15,256 nt of DNA from DAORDI01 sp035345895 (GTDB taxonomy: Bacteria > Spirochaetota > Leptospiria > Leptospirales > Leptospiraceae): the NCBI GenBank assembly GCA_035345895.1, contig DAORDI010000119.1:1-15256 (forward strand), read 5' to 3'. The notes below the pieces were generated by a model. It did no database searches and was not told the DNA's origin. It saw nothing but the letters and a program-made list of their open reading frames with translations. This document shows, piece after piece, positions 1 through 7,520 of the stretch; within the stretch, counting starts at the first letter, position 1; the number at the start of each line of letters is the position of its first letter. The position numbers and the translations under genes were made by a program.

Positions 1-204
1 AAGAAGAGAGATGGCAAGCCCAAGCAGAGAATGAAGCACTATTGTCTTTGGAAGATTTTTCTCCAGATACTCATGAAAAAACCAGTTCAGTCCCGCAGAG
101 TAAAACCCCATAATGAACATAACCCAGAACAGGTTTCGGAAAGTGCCTGTTCTGTGGATGGCAAAAATAAGAGAAAACCAGGATTTAGGATTATATGTAA
201 TCAT
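1..204 (-). CDS. Bestrophin-family (UPF0187/YneE-like) membrane channel, N-terminal part, cut by left window edge
   Basis: Only the first 68 codons are in the window. The frame stays open to base 1, so the gene continues off the left edge. The protein begins MITYNPKSWFSLIFAIHRTG, followed by a hydrophobic stretch (about residues 23-42) and a second starting near residue 58. The pattern 'NPKSWFSLIF..HRTGTFRN' then a first transmembrane helix is how bacterial bestrophin homologues (YneE/UPF0187, chloride- or cation-conducting pentameric inner-membrane channels) start. The ATG at 204-202 lies 6 bases after the TAA of the AAA ATPase (213-211), and a purine-rich run (AGGAAGATGAAGATGAA) inside the end of that gene can serve as ribosome binding site. 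Translation is therefore probably coupled to the ATPase gene. The family call rests on the N-terminus alone. Confidence 0.7.
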   Translation of the reverse strand, partial: MITYNPKSWFSLIFAIHRTGTFRNLFWVMFIMGFYSAGLNWFFHEYLEKNLPKTIVLHSLLGLAISLL

Positions 205-210
205 AATGAG

Positions 211-1482
211 TTATTCATCTTCATCTTCCTTAGGATTGAGGAGAAGGTCGTCCGATTCCTTTTCGAGAAGAGAATATATCTCAGCAGCAGAGTATGATTC
301 CGCATTCAGTGCATCGACTGTCTTCTTCGGAACACCGACTGACTCAGCAAGCCGTCTGGCTGCCTTCGGTTTCAGACGGTAAAACTCTTTTCTTGCCAGA
401 AGTCTCTTATGACGGAGGAGAGCCTCATCAATATTTTTCAATTCTGTATTAAACGTTGCAATAATCTGAATATGGACAAAATCATTCAGAAGTCCGTCTG
501 TCATATTCAGGATATTGGAAATGGCTTCGAAACTGTTTCTGCTGTCTCTTCTCCTGAGAAGGTTTTCTGCATCTTCAATGACAAGTACCAGACTGAGGAG
601 ACTGCTCTGAACAAAAGTAAACAGGAAATTGAAAAATTCCGGTGTCGCAATTTCCTTCACGAATGTATTCGGAACAATGACGACTTTTTTTTCAGGGGCA
701 GTATACAGATCACGGATCAGACGCCGGATGTAGAATGTCTTCCCCGTTCCAGGAACACCGTGGAGCAGAACAATTCCATTGCTTCTTTTCTTAAGTCTTT
801 CCAAAAGAGGTTCATGAAATTTTTCAGTAAAATACTTTCCATAGTGCAGATTAAGATCGAATTCCCTGTATCTTTCACTGGAATCTCCAAATTCTTTATC
901 AGCCATATAATATACACCGTTTATATCTTTGCAGATAATACTGATCTGGCTGACCGGCGGTTCCGGATTAGGGGGAACTCTGTAAACTTTTTTACGAATT
1001 TCATAAAGAATTCTATAAATATCCGGAATCTCAGATTTGGCAGAATCGGAATGGGCAGTGGAAATATCACTGATTCCAATAAAATCTTTGTGCTCTTTCA
1101 GAGTCAGCTTGCTTACATCCCCCAGATAGGCGGAATTGAGAGTTTCCTTCCCGTCAGATTCAAAACCCTTGGTAAAAAAGTTCATGGTTATCTGAATGAA
1201 AAAATCCTTTTTGAGCCGGTATGTAACATTATAAGGCACTCCCATTTCAGTCGATTCGACAAAACTGCTCATTTCAGGATAAATCTTCTGCATCCTCTGC
1301 AGAAATACATCAAGCGAAAAGAAAAAATCGCCTTCCAATGCAGGTTCTCCCAGGCATCCGGCAGCAGAATAAGGATAAAGCCTTTCATAATGGGGCAGAG
1401 ATCCGTTCTCTCTGAAAAAATGCATTTCCAGAAGGCTGACGGATGAGTTTCCGTAGTGCAGTAAAGTCTGTAATGTGTCCAT
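211..1482 (-). CDS. AAA-family ATPase, downstream copy of a tandem pair (423 aa)
   Basis: A predicted cytoplasmic ATP-driven remodeller of unknown substrate. The N-terminal ~180 residues are family-specific. They are followed by 'VSQISIICKD..GVYYMAD' and a D-L-x-L-H-Y-G motif, then the AAA core: Walker A GVPGTGKT (about 242-249), Walker B LVLVIEDAE (about 298-306, with E303-D304), sensor-1 ATFN (about 342-345) and LLRHKR (about 356-361), where AAA proteins usually have an R-x-G-R arginine-finger region. The C-terminus is acidic (EDEDE). The start at 1482 is preferred to the in-frame ATG at 1545 because AAAGGAA stands 6 bases before it and because it matches the N-terminal length of the upstream paralogue. 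The last ~180 residues are nearly identical to the paralogue at 2997-1696, while the first ~170 are strongly diverged. It is followed within 6 bases by a bestrophin gene, suggesting co-expression. Confidence 0.85.
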   Translation of the reverse strand: MDTLQTLLHYGNSSVSLLEMHFFRENGSLPHYERLYPYSAAGCLGEPALEGDFFFSLDVFLQRMQKIYPEMSSFVESTEMGVPYNVTYRLKKDFFIQITMNFFTKGFESDGKETLNSAYLGDVSKLTLKEHKDFIGISDISTAHSDSAKSEIPDIYRILYEIRKKVYRVPPNPEPPVSQISIICKDINGVYYMADKEFGDSSERYREFDLNLHYGKYFTEKFHEPLLERLKKRSNGIVLLHGVPGTGKTFYIRRLIRDLYTAPEKKVVIVPNTFVKEIATPEFFNFLFTFVQSSLLSLVLVIEDAENLLRRRDSRNSFEAISNILNMTDGLLNDFVHIQIIATFNTELKNIDEALLRHKRLLARKEFYRLKPKAARRLAESVGVPKKTVDALNAESYSAAEIYSLLEKESDDLLLNPKEDEDE

Positions 1483-1506
1483 ATAATATTTCCTTTTAAT
1501 ATTCAG

Positions 1507-1520
1507 AGTTTTTAAAAACT
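1507..1520. repeat. Perfect 14-base palindrome in the leader of the downstream AAA gene
   Basis: AGTTTTTAAAAACT is its own reverse complement and lies 24 bases upstream of the chosen ATG of the downstream AAA ATPase. It could be a regulator half-site pair, but AT-only palindromes arise often by chance in this composition. The rest of the 213-base gap between the two ATPase genes (1483-1695) shows no convincing sigma-70 promoter, only a weak TTGGCA with a poor -10. Confidence 0.25.
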
Positions 1521-1695
1521 TTTTCGGACAATGAAAAAAATACAACCGGAAAAGATCTGTCTTTCTGCCTTCCGATCATAAAATCTGCCAGACAGAAGAT
1601 GTCAGGATTAGGCATATCCACTAAACTGCCAAATAAATATATTCATTTACTATAATTGAAAATATATTCCAGACTGCAGAAATCTGTCCTACTGA

Positions 1696-2997
1696 TCATT
1701 CATCCAGAATTTCAGGATTCAGAAGAAGCTCATCTGTCACTGTGTCAGTGAGAGAATATATCTCCGCAAGCGAATACGTTTCCGCATTCATCGCCTGAAT
1801 CTGATCAGCTGAGATGCCGATGGCTTCAGCAAGTGTTCTCGCCTTCTTCTGCTTCAGTCTGTAAAACTCCTTTTTGGAGAGAAGCCTTTTATGTCGGAGA
1901 ATCGCACTGTCAATATTTTCCAGCTCTGTGTTGAAGGTGGCAATGATCTGTATATGCACAAAATCGTTCAGCAGTCCGTCAGTCATATTCAGAATATTGG
2001 AAATCGCCTCAAAACTGTTCCTGCTGGATCTTTTCTTCAGAATATTTTCTGCATCCTCAATGACGAGCACAAGACCGACAGAATTGTCCTGTACGAAATT
2101 GTACAGAAAGTTGAAAAATTCAGGAGTGGCAATATCCTTTACGAATGTGCTCGGTACAATAATGACTTTTTTCCCCGGCGTGCCGTACAGCTCCTTAATA
2201 AGTCTTCGTATATAAAATGTCTTTCCGGTTCCGGGACTTCCGTGAAAAAGCACAATCCCGTTGGACTTTACCCTCAGTCTTTTCATTAAAGGATCATGAT
2301 ACTTCTCTTCAAACCCTGTTCCGTAATGCAGATCCAGGTCATAGTTTCTGTATTTTTCATCCTCCTCATAAAAGTCTCTGTCCCCTACATAATATGCCCC
2401 GTCCAGGGTCTTGCAAATAATGCTGATCTGGCTGACCGGAGGAGGAGATTCCTGCTGAGGCGGAATATAAATTTCTTTACGAAGACCGTAAAGAACTCTT
2501 TCCAGTTCGGATATTCTTTCTCTCAGTCCCTTGGCTGAAAGTGAATAAAGGAAAACCAGCCCGTCAATCCCGATAATCCTTTCCTCCGGCGGAGCTGTCA
2601 TTATATCAGAGATATATTTTGTGGCGAAAGTCTTTTTTCCGTCATACGTCTCTTCTTCCATAAAATAGCATATGCTGAGCTGAACTGAAAAATTCGTCTG
2701 AAGGATGAGAGTGAGGGTCCCTGAAGGAATTCCATTTTCAGTATTGTAATACAGAAGCTTGTATTCAGGATAAAGCTCTTCAATTTTACCGATGAACTCC
2801 TCAAACGGAAAGAGGTATGACTTAGTGTAGTCGTAAGCCTCGCCTGCCGTCAAAGCCAGATAATAAGGACTCACCTTTTCCACAGCAGGAAGAAATCCGT
2901 TTTCCAGAAGAAAATGACTTTCTGCATATGACAGACTGGGATACGAAGCCAGATTTGCAGGATGTTCATATTTTGAAGGATCAATATAATATTTCAT
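1696..2997 (-). CDS. AAA-family ATPase, upstream copy of a tandem pair (433 aa)
   Basis: Paralogue of the ATPase encoded immediately downstream. A diverged N-terminal half (residues 1-180) is followed by the conserved 'PPVSQISIICK' segment, DLDLHYG (about 220-226), Walker A GSPGTGKT (253-260), Walker B with E314-D315 (VIEDAE), sensor-1 ATFN (353-356) and LLRHKR-like ILRHKR. The start at 2997 is supported by AGGA 7 bases upstream on the minus strand. No signal peptide or membrane segment is seen, so it is cytoplasmic. A stretch of 35 residues (325-359), from just after Walker B through sensor-1, is identical to the second copy, although the DNA there differs at roughly one base in seven. The pair is therefore old and conserved, not a fresh duplication. 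In known relatives this type of AAA protein has no assigned substrate, and I infer none here. It lies 213 bases upstream of the second copy, which may have its own promoter or be read through. Confidence 0.85.
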   Translation of the reverse strand: MKYYIDPSKYEHPANLASYPSLSYAESHFLLENGFLPAVEKVSPYYLALTAGEAYDYTKSYLFPFEEFIGKIEELYPEYKLLYYNTENGIPSGTLTLILQTNFSVQLSICYFMEEETYDGKKTFATKYISDIMTAPPEERIIGIDGLVFLYSLSAKGLRERISELERVLYGLRKEIYIPPQQESPPPVSQISIICKTLDGAYYVGDRDFYEEDEKYRNYDLDLHYGTGFEEKYHDPLMKRLRVKSNGIVLFHGSPGTGKTFYIRRLIKELYGTPGKKVIIVPSTFVKDIATPEFFNFLYNFVQDNSVGLVLVIEDAENILKKRSSRNSFEAISNILNMTDGLLNDFVHIQIIATFNTELENIDSAILRHKRLLSKKEFYRLKQKKARTLAEAIGISADQIQAMNAETYSLAEIYSLTDTVTDELLLNPEILDE

Positions 2998-3107
2998 GCC
3001 GGTTCCTGTATTTATTGAACACGTAATGCTCAGAAAGTGTCCAAAATCAGAAGACTAGCCGCTGCAGTCAAAAGGGCAACCAAAAAAATTGAATGACTGT
3101 CAAAACT

Positions 3108-3422
3108 TTATTTTTCTTTTTTGCCGGAAAAATCAGTCAGTCCGTCCATAAATTTAAAATGATCCGTTGTGCAGTTATTATAGTTTCCGTTTCCGCATTT
3201 TCTGCAGTAGTCCCTGCAGGCATATTCCATATACAGACAGAGATTCATAGGGTAGTCTGTTCTTCCGGTCAGAAGCTGGTAATGTGCCATACAGGCGAGG
3301 GCCGCATTGTGACATTCATTGTTTCTGTAGCAGGTATGGATGTCATAATTTCCGGAATAGTCACTGCACGCAGTCACTAGAAGAAAAACGACCGGTACAG
3401 AGAGAATCCGGAAAAGCCTCAT
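3108..3422 (-). CDS. Small cysteine-rich lipoprotein (104 aa)
   Basis: The N-terminus MRLFRILSVPVVFLLVTAC is a lipoprotein signal peptide with the lipid-bearing cysteine at residue 19 (lipobox LVTAC). The mature 86-residue protein has eight further cysteines (31, 37, 44, 62, 69, 73, 76, 84). The even number suggests four disulfides in the periplasm or on the cell surface. The C-terminus is charged (FSGKKEK). I do not recognise the family. No Shine-Dalgarno is visible before the ATG, but a good promoter ends 6 bases before it, suggesting a leaderless message. It is the only gene between the TonB-receptor operon (ending at 3648) and the AAA pair (starting at 2997). No clear intrinsic terminator follows it. 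Confidence 0.65.
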   Translation of the reverse strand: MRLFRILSVPVVFLLVTACSDYSGNYDIHTCYRNNECHNAALACMAHYQLLTGRTDYPMNLCLYMEYACRDYCRKCGNGNYNNCTTDHFKFMDGLTDFSGKKEK

Positions 3423-3428
3423 ATTGGA

Positions 3429-3456
3429 AGTATCCGAAGATTTCCGGAATTGTCAA
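3429..3456 (-). promoter_or_regulatory. Predicted sigma-70 promoter giving a leaderless mRNA for the cysteine-rich lipoprotein
   Basis: On the minus strand a consensus -35 TTGACA (3456-3451) is followed after 16 bases by GATACT (3434-3429), which matches the -10 consensus at 4 of 6 positions. Only 6 bases (TCCAAT) separate this from the ATG at 3422, so transcription would start at or next to the A of the start codon. This fits the absence of a Shine-Dalgarno. A perfect TATAAT occurs farther upstream (3529-3524, minus strand) but lacks a recognisable -35. Confidence 0.45.
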
Positions 3457-3549
3457 GAAAGGTTTCATTGATGCCGGTATGCGCTGAATTGCCATTTTCA
3501 CTCAGCTTTCATCTGTCTGCGGGATTATATACGGGCATATTTACCGGAG

Positions 3550-3574
3550 GCCCTATCGGTCTGACCGACAGGGC
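3550..3574. other. Hairpin between two lipoprotein genes, possible terminator
   Basis: GCCCTaTCGGT ctg ACCGAcAGGGC forms an 11-base-pair stem with one internal mismatch and a 3-base loop. It lies 73 bases after the end of the receptor operon (stop at 3648, minus strand) and upstream of the cysteine-rich lipoprotein. No U-run follows on either strand, so it is not a classical intrinsic terminator. It may protect the 3' end of the operon message or act with Rho. The rest of 3423-3647 shows only the promoter candidates noted separately. Confidence 0.4.
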
Positions 3575-3647
3575 TGTGAACGCGGACAATTTGTTCCTTG
3601 CTTTCCGCATCTCTGTAAATTTTTACGCCTGCACAGTTTGTCTCAAG

Positions 3648-4508
3648 TCAGAGCAGAAGCCATAACAGAGCGGTGAATCCAAAAAGGACCGGAGGATACA
3701 TCTTTTCAAAAGCTGTCTTTGGAACTTCAGGTTCCTTTTTTTCCTCCGAGGTTTCAACTGAGGCTGCATCTTCCTTCTTTGTTTCTTTATTATCAGCTAC
3801 TTTATTGTCTTGAGGAGAAGATGCAGCAGTATCCTGAACATTTCTAATTTCTTTTTTCAGCCGATCAAGAAGTTCATTTGCATTTTTCATTGCACCCGCA
3901 TTCACAGCCGCCTTTGCCCTGTCAGGACTTGTCTCTGCGAGTTTTCTGTCTTCAGGAGAAACCGGTATTCTGCTCCCAAGCGCAAAGATCTGAACAGAGG
4001 ATGTTTTTCCGCTGAATACGATCAGTCCAAATTTTACATCTTTTCCGACCACAATTGAATCCAGTCCGCCAGTGAGGAAAGGCAGGACAATGGCATCTAT
4101 CTTTCCCTTCTCAATCAGAAGTGAAAGATTCCTTGCCGTTTCAGGACGAAGAGATTCATTTCCGAGTTCAGACTCAGCCAGGTTTTTCAGAGAATCCTGA
4201 AAGCCGGAAATTTTCAGTCTGGATGCAAGTTTGTCGAGTGCATCCCCTCCCGCAAAACTGTCCCCAAAGATTTCTCCTGCCCTTCCGTCCACTGTTCCGA
4301 AATAAGAAATGATGCTCACATCGGTTCTGTCTCCGAGAGTCTTCTTTTCGGAATTGTAGACTGAGGCAACTGATACCTTCCTGATATCAGCCTTATAACC
4401 GTTCTTCTTCTGTATCTCTGGAGATCCTGATACGGAAGAGCCTTTCTGCAGACCTGCACAGTTCAATAATGTAAGCAGAATTATAAATATGCTTATTTTA
4501 GTTTTCAT
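3648..4508 (-). CDS. Lipoprotein with C-terminal hydrophobic tail, last gene of the TonB-receptor operon (286 aa)
   Basis: The N-terminus MKTKISIFIILLTLLNC is a spirochaetal lipoprotein signal peptide with the modified cysteine at 17. The globular part (about 25-220) is unrecognised. It is followed by a lysine/glutamate-rich linker (about 222-265) and a terminal hydrophobic segment PPVLFGFTALLWLLL (about 272-286) that ends exactly at the C-terminus. Such a protein would carry a lipid anchor at one end and a membrane-inserting tail at the other. The ATG lies 3 bases after the TGA of the receptor gene (4514-4512), with GAGG 9 bases upstream inside the receptor gene, so translation is coupled. 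Its position makes it a likely accessory of the receptor, but no function can be read from motifs. Confidence 0.8.
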   Translation of the reverse strand: MKTKISIFIILLTLLNCAGLQKGSSVSGSPEIQKKNGYKADIRKVSVASVYNSEKKTLGDRTDVSIISYFGTVDGRAGEIFGDSFAGGDALDKLASRLKISGFQDSLKNLAESELGNESLRPETARNLSLLIEKGKIDAIVLPFLTGGLDSIVVGKDVKFGLIVFSGKTSSVQIFALGSRIPVSPEDRKLAETSPDRAKAAVNAGAMKNANELLDRLKKEIRNVQDTAASSPQDNKVADNKETKKEDAASVETSEEKKEPEVPKTAFEKMYPPVLFGFTALLWLLL

Positions 4509-4511
4509 TGA

Positions 4512-7500
4512 TCATAACCTCATTGTTGCAGAAAGTGCAATGTTCAGACCCTCTCTGTAGGAAAGAAACAGCTCGTCTCTCCCTGTCAGATGATTGTGCT
4601 GGTATATCCTGAACCTGGTGTTCATTATGTTCCGCAGGGCAAATTTGAAATCCCATTTGTCATCTGCCTTGTGCTGAAACACAGCATCAGTGAGCCCTAC
4701 TCCTTTTTCAATCGCATCCGGAGTTCCGTTTGCACCGACCGCATAGATCCTGTCTCCAAAATAATTATAGTACAGACCGACAGTAGTATTTTTGGTCTTT
4801 GTTATAAAGTAATCCAGTTTCAGGTTGAATACAAACTCTGACTGCCCTTGGAGAGATCTGGAAAGATTTGTAGGGTCATAGGCAAACGCTCTTGAGTTTC
4901 TGTCCAGAAGTCCCGCCTTTGCAAAAGCATATGTTGTCCAGGGGAGAACATCCACTCTGGATTTGATGAAGAAGAAATTCGTTTCGGCCCGAAACATATT
5001 CAGGAATTCCTTCCGGTAGTCAAATTCCAGTCCTCTGATGTATGCACTTGTCGCATTTCCATAAGTGAACCTCGCAGAGATGGAACCTGCCACAGGCTGA
5101 CCGATCATTTCTATAGGATTGGAGAGCTGCTTGTTGAATACACCCACAGCCATATAGTCGGTTCCTTTCTGAAACCATTCCCACCTTAAATCATAATTAT
5201 GAATATAAGTTCTTCTCAGATCTGAATTTCCGAAGATCCTGTCTGCACCGAAGTACGGAGTGAATCCGAAAGGAGAAAGTTCCCTGAGGTCAGGTCTTGT
5301 GAGTGTCTCAGAGTATCCGAAACGCAGATTCATATCTTCTTTCATTTCATAAACAAAATTTGCAGAAGGAAGTCTGTCCTTGGTCGCAAGTTCCCCTATA
5401 CCGTTATTATCAGCCTTGCATACATTCGAATTGATGAGAAGAAGTCTTTCGGTCTCATTTTTCGGTGTACAGCCTGTATCGGGCTTTTTGAAAGGGTTTG
5501 CACTGTCCCGAAGCACGAAAGTCTGGACCTTCTGATAACTTTCCTCCTGACGGAACCCTCCGACAAATCTCCATTTCTGAATAATCGGCATATCCACCTG
5601 CGCAAAAACTGCCTTCAGCTTCTGTGAAGCGTCGTACGCGTTTGGCTCGACCTGACGTTCAGAGAAAGTCCTCCCGCCTGAAAGAAATACTAAAGGATTG
5701 TAAAGAAGTTCTCCTGGGATCGGATAAAGCTCATTCCCGCCGCCAGTATTGACTTTCTGACCAAATTCACGAAATCGGAAATTCTTCTCTCTTTCAGACT
5801 GCATTGCTCCTACTTTCAGGGTGGATTTGAGACCAGCCCACTGATTGAACGGAATCTCGTAAGAAAGATTCCAAGCTCTTACATTGTCCTCGGATCTGGA
5901 AAAGAATCTTGTCCCGTCCGGATTGTTTCCAAGTCTTGTGTAATTTTCCAAGTATCTTACCCCGTTTGAACCTATCACTGTGCCAGGCGGATCGGATCTT
6001 CTCCAAACCTGCTGCTGCAGATTAGGCTCGTCCCTTACTGCCTGCGAATAATTGACATTCCATTCCAGTTTATGCGGTCTGTCTGTAAAGTTTAAAGCAT
6101 GAGTCCCTCCGAATACTGAATTCAGAAGCGACCTGCTCGTAAATATATTCGTGAGAGAAAGGAACTGGAAATTATCAATATAATTTATCCCGGATGCATC
6201 TCTGACCTGCTTATCTGAATTCACAGTGTACATATTCTTCCAGTATATACTATGTCCTTTAGTAGGTTCCAGAGCAATATTCAGATTGTTTCCCCAGAGT
6301 GTATCCTCATTGTATACCTTTGTATCCTGTTCCTGCACTCTTGTGATATAATTTGTACTCTGAACTCCTGTAGCAATCAGGTTCCCGGGAATATATCTTC
6401 TAGACTTGTCTTCTCTGAATCTGAATGTATTGCTGTGAGATGTTCCGAAAAGAATCCCGAGTCTTGCTCCGCCTTCAGTGATCTTGAACGTGTTACCGAT
6501 AGAAAAGCTGAAGTTCTTATCATACGGAGCATCCATTTTCTTAGGTGTCCATCCCTGAGCAAATTCTGAAGTGGAAAGGGATACAAACTGAGCGGGAATT
6601 CCACCGAATCTGTTCCCCGGTTCAAACACAACCTGTTCAGGAAGACCTGAAATCAGTGAAGGGAGTTTCTGATCAGGAGTCACTCTGCCAAGCATATCTC
6701 CTCCCTTGAACGTCAGAAAAGGGTTCCCTGTGGTCTGCCAGTTTCTTGATACTCCGAAACTGAGGTTCATGGTAAACTTGTCAGGATATTCCTGAGTCTC
6801 CACCTTGACCAGACCGCCTGAAAATTCTGCAGAGTCTTCAGGAAGAAACGTCTTTATGATCCTGATATTTTTAATTAAATTTGCAGGAAATATATCCAAA
6901 GGAACAACTCTCTTGTCCGGTTCTGTGGACGGGAGAAGAGAATTATTGAGCATTGTATTCGAGTATCTCTCGCCGAGTCCTCTTACGAACACATATTTCC
7001 CTCCGATGAGAGTAATCCCTGTGACTCTTTTGGCGACCTCACCTGCTGAACTGTCAGGACTTTTACGGATGGACTCCTGGCTGATTCCGTCTGAAACCGA
7101 ACCGCTTTTTCTCTGCAGTGCCAGAAGAGAGGCATCCGTATTGTTTGCAGCCCTTCCGGTAACTTCGACTGTTTCCAGCGTTTTGATCCCGAAAGTCACA
7201 TTCAGACTGACAGTGCTTCCCGGCCTTACATTGACTGATTTTTTCTGACCGTCGTACCCGAACATCTGAAATTCCACAAGACTGCTTCCGTCAGGGACTT
7301 CCAATGAGTATTTCCCGTCAAAATCAGTCTTGGTGAACTTTTTATGATTTCTGACTGCAACTGTCGCTCCGAATACAGGTTTGCCTGTGTCGGAATCAAT
7401 CACCGTTCCCTGAATTATACCCTCTGCGGAAAGACCTGCAGAAAAAAATAAAAAAAACCAAAGCTTCACAGCTTTTGTATGTAATTTTAATGATTGAAGA

Positions 7501-7520
7501 ACTTTCTTCAACGTTTTCAT
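4512..7520 (-). CDS. TonB-dependent outer-membrane receptor with carboxypeptidase-regulatory-like N-terminal domain (1002 aa)
   Basis: A predicted outer-membrane beta-barrel for TonB-energised uptake. The signal peptide is MKTLKKVLQ...LWFFLFFSAGLSA with cleavage near residue 32. Next come a carboxypeptidase-regulatory-like (Ig-like) domain (about 35-110: 'GTVIDSDTGKPVFGATV...TDFDGKYSLEVPDG'), a TonB-box-like ETVEVTG (about 116-122), and the plug (about 135-250) with YVFVRGLGERYSNT, PDKRVVPLDIFP and EFSGGLVKVETQ. The C-terminal barrel of about 750 residues ends IALSATMRL. The plug motifs are typical of large receptors in Bacteroidetes and Proteobacteria. No haem FRAP/NPNL signature is seen, so the substrate is unknown. 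The start at 7520 overlaps the previous stop (ATGA) and has GGTGG just upstream. An in-frame ATG five codons earlier (7535) is possible but less likely. From memory, the arrangement resembles the L. interrogans LIC10896 neighbourhood; I have not verified this. Confidence 0.95.
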   Translation of the reverse strand: MKTLKKVLQSLKLHTKAVKLWFFLFFSAGLSAEGIIQGTVIDSDTGKPVFGATVAVRNHKKFTKTDFDGKYSLEVPDGSSLVEFQMFGYDGQKKSVNVRPGSTVSLNVTFGIKTLETVEVTGRAANNTDASLLALQRKSGSVSDGISQESIRKSPDSSAGEVAKRVTGITLIGGKYVFVRGLGERYSNTMLNNSLLPSTEPDKRVVPLDIFPANLIKNIRIIKTFLPEDSAEFSGGLVKVETQEYPDKFTMNLSFGVSRNWQTTGNPFLTFKGGDMLGRVTPDQKLPSLISGLPEQVVFEPGNRFGGIPAQFVSLSTSEFAQGWTPKKMDAPYDKNFSFSIGNTFKITEGGARLGILFGTSHSNTFRFREDKSRRYIPGNLIATGVQSTNYITRVQEQDTKVYNEDTLWGNNLNIALEPTKGHSIYWKNMYTVNSDKQVRDASGINYIDNFQFLSLTNIFTSRSLLNSVFGGTHALNFTDRPHKLEWNVNYSQAVRDEPNLQQQVWRRSDPPGTVIGSNGVRYLENYTRLGNNPDGTRFFSRSEDNVRAWNLSYEIPFNQWAGLKSTLKVGAMQSEREKNFRFREFGQKVNTGGGNELYPIPGELLYNPLVFLSGGRTFSERQVEPNAYDASQKLKAVFAQVDMPIIQKWRFVGGFRQEESYQKVQTFVLRDSANPFKKPDTGCTPKNETERLLLINSNVCKADNNGIGELATKDRLPSANFVYEMKEDMNLRFGYSETLTRPDLRELSPFGFTPYFGADRIFGNSDLRRTYIHNYDLRWEWFQKGTDYMAVGVFNKQLSNPIEMIGQPVAGSISARFTYGNATSAYIRGLEFDYRKEFLNMFRAETNFFFIKSRVDVLPWTTYAFAKAGLLDRNSRAFAYDPTNLSRSLQGQSEFVFNLKLDYFITKTKNTTVGLYYNYFGDRIYAVGANGTPDAIEKGVGLTDAVFQHKADDKWDFKFALRNIMNTRFRIYQHNHLTGRDELFLSYREGLNIALSATMRL

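Noticed and set aside
409..1446. A 345-codon open frame on the plus strand, and a similar-looking one at 1891-2289, whose products resemble each other.
   Set aside because: Both are antisense to the AAA ATPase genes in the same register. Their similarity follows from the conserved sense proteins, and the products have no coherent domain.
3098..3103. Consensus TTGACA on the minus strand upstream of the first AAA gene.
   Set aside because: No acceptable -10 lies 15-19 bases downstream, and it is at the very end of the preceding lipoprotein gene.
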